Of a stretch of 8,432 nt of DNA, positions 6,109 to 8,432 are shown piece after piece. A program made the translations under genes and the position numbers. Source of the stretch: CAYGZM01 sp964354365 (GTDB lineage: Bacteria; Planctomycetota; Phycisphaerae; Sedimentisphaerales; Anaerobacaceae); the NCBI GenBank assembly GCA_964354365.1, contig CAYGZM010000159.1:1-8432 (forward strand). Reading direction: 5' to 3'. The notes beneath the pieces are model-generated. The model made no database searches and was not told the DNA's origin. It saw nothing but the letters and a program-made list of their open reading frames with translations. How positions within the stretch are numbered: the stretch's first letter is position 1; every line of letters starts with the position of its first letter.

Positions 6109-6137
6109 TTGATTTTATCGGCCTTATGTAATAAGAT
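6109..6137 (+). promoter_or_regulatory. Candidate sigma70-type promoter for the amidase/LVIVD exoprotein
   Basis: TTGATT (6109-6114) and TAAGAT (6132-6137) are separated by exactly 17 bp, within the most AT-rich stretch of the window. Transcription would start near 6144, at or just before the first tiny ORF (ATG 6146). The leader before the main gene would then be about 105 nt and hold the chain of small ORFs. A transcript starting this close to ATG 6146 would leave almost no room for a ribosome binding site for the first small ORF. Confidence 0.4.
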
Positions 6138-6145
6138 GTTCAGTT

Positions 6146-6193
6146 ATGGAGACTCCGTTAAAGAGCAGGAAGAAAGACCCTTGGTCGATATGA
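6146..6193 (+). CDS. Possible leader ORF 1, 15 codons
   Basis: ATG 6146 opens METPLKSRKKDPWSI and stops at TGA 6191-6193. The stop overlaps the ATG of the next small ORF as ATGA (6190-6193). No strong ribosome binding site precedes it. It is probably of regulatory interest at most and may be untranslated. Confidence 0.2.
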   Translation: METPLKSRKKDPWSI

Positions 6194-6210
6194 GGAGTGG
6201 TGTATTATGA
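6190..6210 (+). CDS. Possible leader ORF 2, 6 codons
   Basis: ATG 6190 opens MRSGVL and stops at TGA 6208-6210, again overlapping the following ATG (6207-6209) as ATGA. It would be translated only if ribosomes re-initiate after leader ORF 1. It also contains the AGGAG that serves leader ORF 3. Confidence 0.18.
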   Translation: MRSGVL

Positions 6211-6254
6211 AAAATAAAGCGTTTTGTAGAAAAAATCGGAGGAGAAAAAAATGA
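6207..6254 (+). CDS. Possible leader peptide ORF 3, 15 codons, overlapping the exoprotein start
   Basis: ATG 6207 has a good AGGAG (6193-6197) 9 nt upstream and encodes MKNKAFCRKNRRRKK, a very basic peptide. Its TGA (6252-6254) overlaps the ATG of the 724-residue exoprotein as ATGA. The codons for NRRR contain the GGAGGAG ribosome binding site of that gene. Translation of this leader would pass through that site, so translational coupling is plausible. The basic composition partly follows from the purine-rich site itself, which argues for caution. Confidence 0.35.
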   Translation: MKNKAFCRKNRRRKK

Positions 6255-8425
6255 CTAAAACACACCTAATCGCAGCAAGTTGTCTCGGGGTGCTTTTGTT
6301 GTCATCGGTCGCTGTTGCTGCAACATCGTACAGTGGCCAAGTCTATAACACGAATGCCGCAACGGTCTATGCAAACACTTGGTGGAATGGGCAGAATGGT
6401 AGGTACAACTACTACCCAAGCGAGGACTGCGCGAATTTCGTGTCCCAGTGCCTAATCGCAGGCGGATTGGACTTGAGCACTGGTAGTTTAGATAATTGGG
6501 GTTCGATCGTCAGTTGCACCTATCTGAAGAGCTATCTTACTAGCATCGGCGCGCCTTCCACGGTGCTAACAAGAGCACAGTTCAACGCCGGACAGAGAGA
6601 ACCGCTTTCGTTTCTGGCGGGGGATGTGGTCATCTTTCAGAATGACAGTGGTACCGCTGGACACGCGATGTTTGCAATCGCCGGCGACGCGACTCATTAC
6701 GCTACGCTTGCGGCTCACACCATCAACACCGATTCCACCAAGATCGCGGACGTGTTCAACAGTACTTACCCTCTTGACCTCGCCTTCACGCACTGCACGT
6801 TTTATGATTTATCAAACGTCGGGCGCTCGGTTCCAAACTCGACCGCATTCAACGTCGCCGACTCGGTGAAGGTGACAGCATTGCCAACCAATCTGAACAT
6901 GCGTAAGGGTCCAGGCGTTGGCTACGACTCCCTCACATCTTTCCCCTACGGCACGATCCTCACCGTTCAGCAGAATTCGCAAAATGGGACGGCCTACAAC
7001 GGCTACTATTGGTGGTATGTTAGTTCCAGCGGCGGCACCTACACGAATTGGTGCGCTGAGGCGTATCTGCAGAAAGTGCAGGTGGCAGACACGACGCCGC
7101 CGACAATCAATAGTTTTTCCGTCACGCCAAGTTCTGTTATTCTGGGGGGTTCTTTTACTATTTCGTACACTGTATCCGACGCAGGCGGCTCTGGGCTAAA
7201 ACAAGTAGAACTCTGGCGGAGCGACGGAGATGGTTTAGAGTCGGATCCCAAGTGGCAACAAGTGCAGACCAATGGCCATTCTGGGAACGGCCCCGTCGGC
7301 AGTAGTTTCCAGGATGCGCCTCCTTCCGTGGGAACATACTGGTACGGATTGCATGTTCTTGACAACGCCTCTCCTCTCTCGAACATTACAACCGAGAGAC
7401 AAGCCGGTTTGGGGCCGCTACAACGAGTAGTCAACCCGACAAGCTACACTCTAACGGTTAACTCCTCCGGGGCTTCGGGTGTGAGCATCAGCAGCAGTAC
7501 GGGACACGGAGGAACGACGAATTATACGAAAACTGTAACGAGTGGGACGAGCGTTAATCTTTGTGCTCCACACTATATCGGGTCTTGTTCGTCGCGAATG
7601 CGTTTCAATGGGTGGACCGGCTCGTTGTCCAGCAGCACCCGGTGTATCACATTTTCTATGGACGGAAACAAGACCGTTACGGCCAACTATGTGGCTGACC
7701 CTGAGACCTACACTCTAACGGTGAATTCATCTGGGGTATCGTCAGTGAGTATTACCAGCAGTACGGGACATGGAGGAACGACTAATTATACGAAAACTGT
7801 AACGTGTGGGACGACCGTGACGCTGACGGCGCCTTCGACCGCAGGCGGCAACAACTTTCAGAAATGGCAGCGTGATGGTACAGACTATTCCACCAGTTTG
7901 ACAGCCACTGTGACGATGGATACCGACTATACGATGACAGCATTATATGTAATCGCACAGACGGGTATACCGGTCGAACTTGTTGGCCATTGGGATGGAG
8001 CTTACTGGGCCGAGGGTGTAGCCGTGTCGGGCAGCTACGCCTACGTGGCCGATGCTTCTACGGGTCTGCATGTAATAAACATCTCCAACCCTGCTTCGCC
8101 TGTAAGAGTGGGCGGATATGACGGGGGGGATGCTTGGGATGTGGCAATATGTGGCAGATACGCCTATGTGGCCGATGGCGGAGCAGGTCTTACGATAATC
8201 GACATCTCTAATCCCGACAACCCCGTCTATGTGGGTGGATGCAATACAACCGGATATGCCCGTGCTCTGGCCCTGGCGGGCAGCTATGCCTACGTGGCCG
8301 ATGGCGATGCAGGTCTTGTGGTAATTGACATCTCTAATCCCGCAGCGCCTTTCCGCGTGGGTGGATGCAGTACTAGCCCCAAAACAAGCGTGTTCTCTCA
8401 GGCTTCCATGCAGTGGAGGCGATGA
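6251..8425 (+). CDS. Secreted modular protein: amidase_6-like, SH3b, InlB-like repeats, LVIVD blades
   Basis: This 724-residue protein has a GGAGGAG site (6238-6244) 6 nt before ATG. Residues 1-24 are a signal peptide (AVAA-TSY). Residues about 28-190 resemble the putative amidase (amidase_6) fold related to NlpC/P60: YYPSEDCANFVSQCLIAGG gives candidate nucleophile C60, with H138 (AGHAMF) or H156 (AAHTINTD) as partner. Residues about 205-276 are an SH3b module (LNMRKGPGVGYDSL, WWYV, WCAEAYL), often a cell-wall binder. Residues about 283-395 form an Ig-like segment. Residues about 398-481 and 486-567 are two InlB-like bacterial repeats (YTLTVNSSG, FNGW or FQKW, MDGNKTVTANY). From about 575, three LVIVD-type blades recur (SGSYAYVAD, LHVINISNP and variants). 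Such propellers usually need more blades; here homology stops at about residue 706 and a tail ending QASMQWRR meets TGA 7 bp before the window end. It is probably extracellular. A frameshift, a breakpoint or a true short C-terminus are all possible. Confidence 0.82.
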   Translation: MTKTHLIAASCLGVLLLSSVAVAATSYSGQVYNTNAATVYANTWWNGQNGRYNYYPSEDCANFVSQCLIAGGLDLSTGSLDNWGSIVSCTYLKSYLTSIGAPSTVLTRAQFNAGQREPLSFLAGDVVIFQNDSGTAGHAMFAIAGDATHYATLAAHTINTDSTKIADVFNSTYPLDLAFTHCTFYDLSNVGRSVPNSTAFNVADSVKVTALPTNLNMRKGPGVGYDSLTSFPYGTILTVQQNSQNGTAYNGYYWWYVSSSGGTYTNWCAEAYLQKVQVADTTPPTINSFSVTPSSVILGGSFTISYTVSDAGGSGLKQVELWRSDGDGLESDPKWQQVQTNGHSGNGPVGSSFQDAPPSVGTYWYGLHVLDNASPLSNITTERQAGLGPLQRVVNPTSYTLTVNSSGASGVSISSSTGHGGTTNYTKTVTSGTSVNLCAPHYIGSCSSRMRFNGWTGSLSSSTRCITFSMDGNKTVTANYVADPETYTLTVNSSGVSSVSITSSTGHGGTTNYTKTVTCGTTVTLTAPSTAGGNNFQKWQRDGTDYSTSLTATVTMDTDYTMTALYVIAQTGIPVELVGHWDGAYWAEGVAVSGSYAYVADASTGLHVINISNPASPVRVGGYDGGDAWDVAICGRYAYVADGGAGLTIIDISNPDNPVYVGGCNTTGYARALALAGSYAYVADGDAGLVVIDISNPAAPFRVGGCSTSPKTSVFSQASMQWRR
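7444..7827 (+). repeat. In-frame direct repeat within the exoprotein gene (264-bp period)
   Basis: About 119 bp beginning at ctacactctaacgg (7444) recurs from 7708 with high nucleotide identity, including an almost unchanged AATTATACGAAAACTGTAACG stretch of which at most single bases differ nearby. The 264-bp period equals 88 codons, so loss or gain of one unit would keep frame. The repeats encode the first halves of the two InlB-like modules; their second halves have diverged. Confidence 0.75.
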
Positions 8426-8432
8426 TTTTGCC

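Overview
The window most resembles a genome from the Planctomycetota, probably Phycisphaerae or a Sedimentisphaerales-like lineage. This is inferred from gene content and protein style, not from a marker gene. The pointers are a GLUG-type secreted protein start (mature N-terminus AKYGGGSGEPNNPYQI), a DUF1080 (3-keto-disaccharide hydrolase-like) gene beside a DUF1680/GH127 glycosidase, a small stand-alone LuxR-type HTH protein, and a modular exoprotein ending in LVIVD repeats. Every other recognised protein has an export signal; only the LuxR-type regulator lacks one. No tRNA, rRNA, transposase or CRISPR array was seen.

Layout, left to right. (1) 1-163, minus strand: the first 54 codons of an exported GLUG-like protein running off the window edge, with a good extended -10 promoter at 261-289. 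(2) About 290-2028: a mostly non-coding region dominated by nine copies of a 20-bp dyad (RTGTCT-N8-AGACAY, all in one orientation) within a degenerate unit of about 50 bp. The array holds two kinds of larger direct duplication, with offsets of 792 bp and 265 bp. A short LuxR-type HTH gene (951-1196) sits inside it, and the 3' end of that gene is repeated 792 bp upstream. (3) 5747-2029, minus strand: a likely two-gene transcription unit, the DUF1080 protein then a GH127/DUF1680 beta-L-arabinofuranosidase-like enzyme with intact catalytic and zinc ligands. They are separated by 293 bp holding a nested inverted repeat. (4) 5748-6250: a divergent intergenic region with promoters on both sides, an 81-bp imperfect inverted repeat, a smaller inverted repeat, and a chain of three tiny ORFs joined by ATGA overlaps that leads into the next gene. 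(5) 6251-8425, plus strand: a secreted modular protein made of an amidase_6-like Cys/His domain, an SH3b domain, an Ig-like segment, two InlB-like repeats and only about three LVIVD propeller blades before a stop 7 bp from the window end.

How the genes fit together (inference): the DUF1080/GH127 pair looks like a small exported module for breaking down plant- or algal-type glycans containing arabinofuranose. The exoprotein looks like a cell-wall- or matrix-directed enzyme with adhesive or scaffold modules. The most unusual part is the dyad array around the LuxR-type gene. It could be a dispersed repeat family, a set of operators for that regulator, or a set of structured RNA or terminator elements; the sequence alone does not decide.
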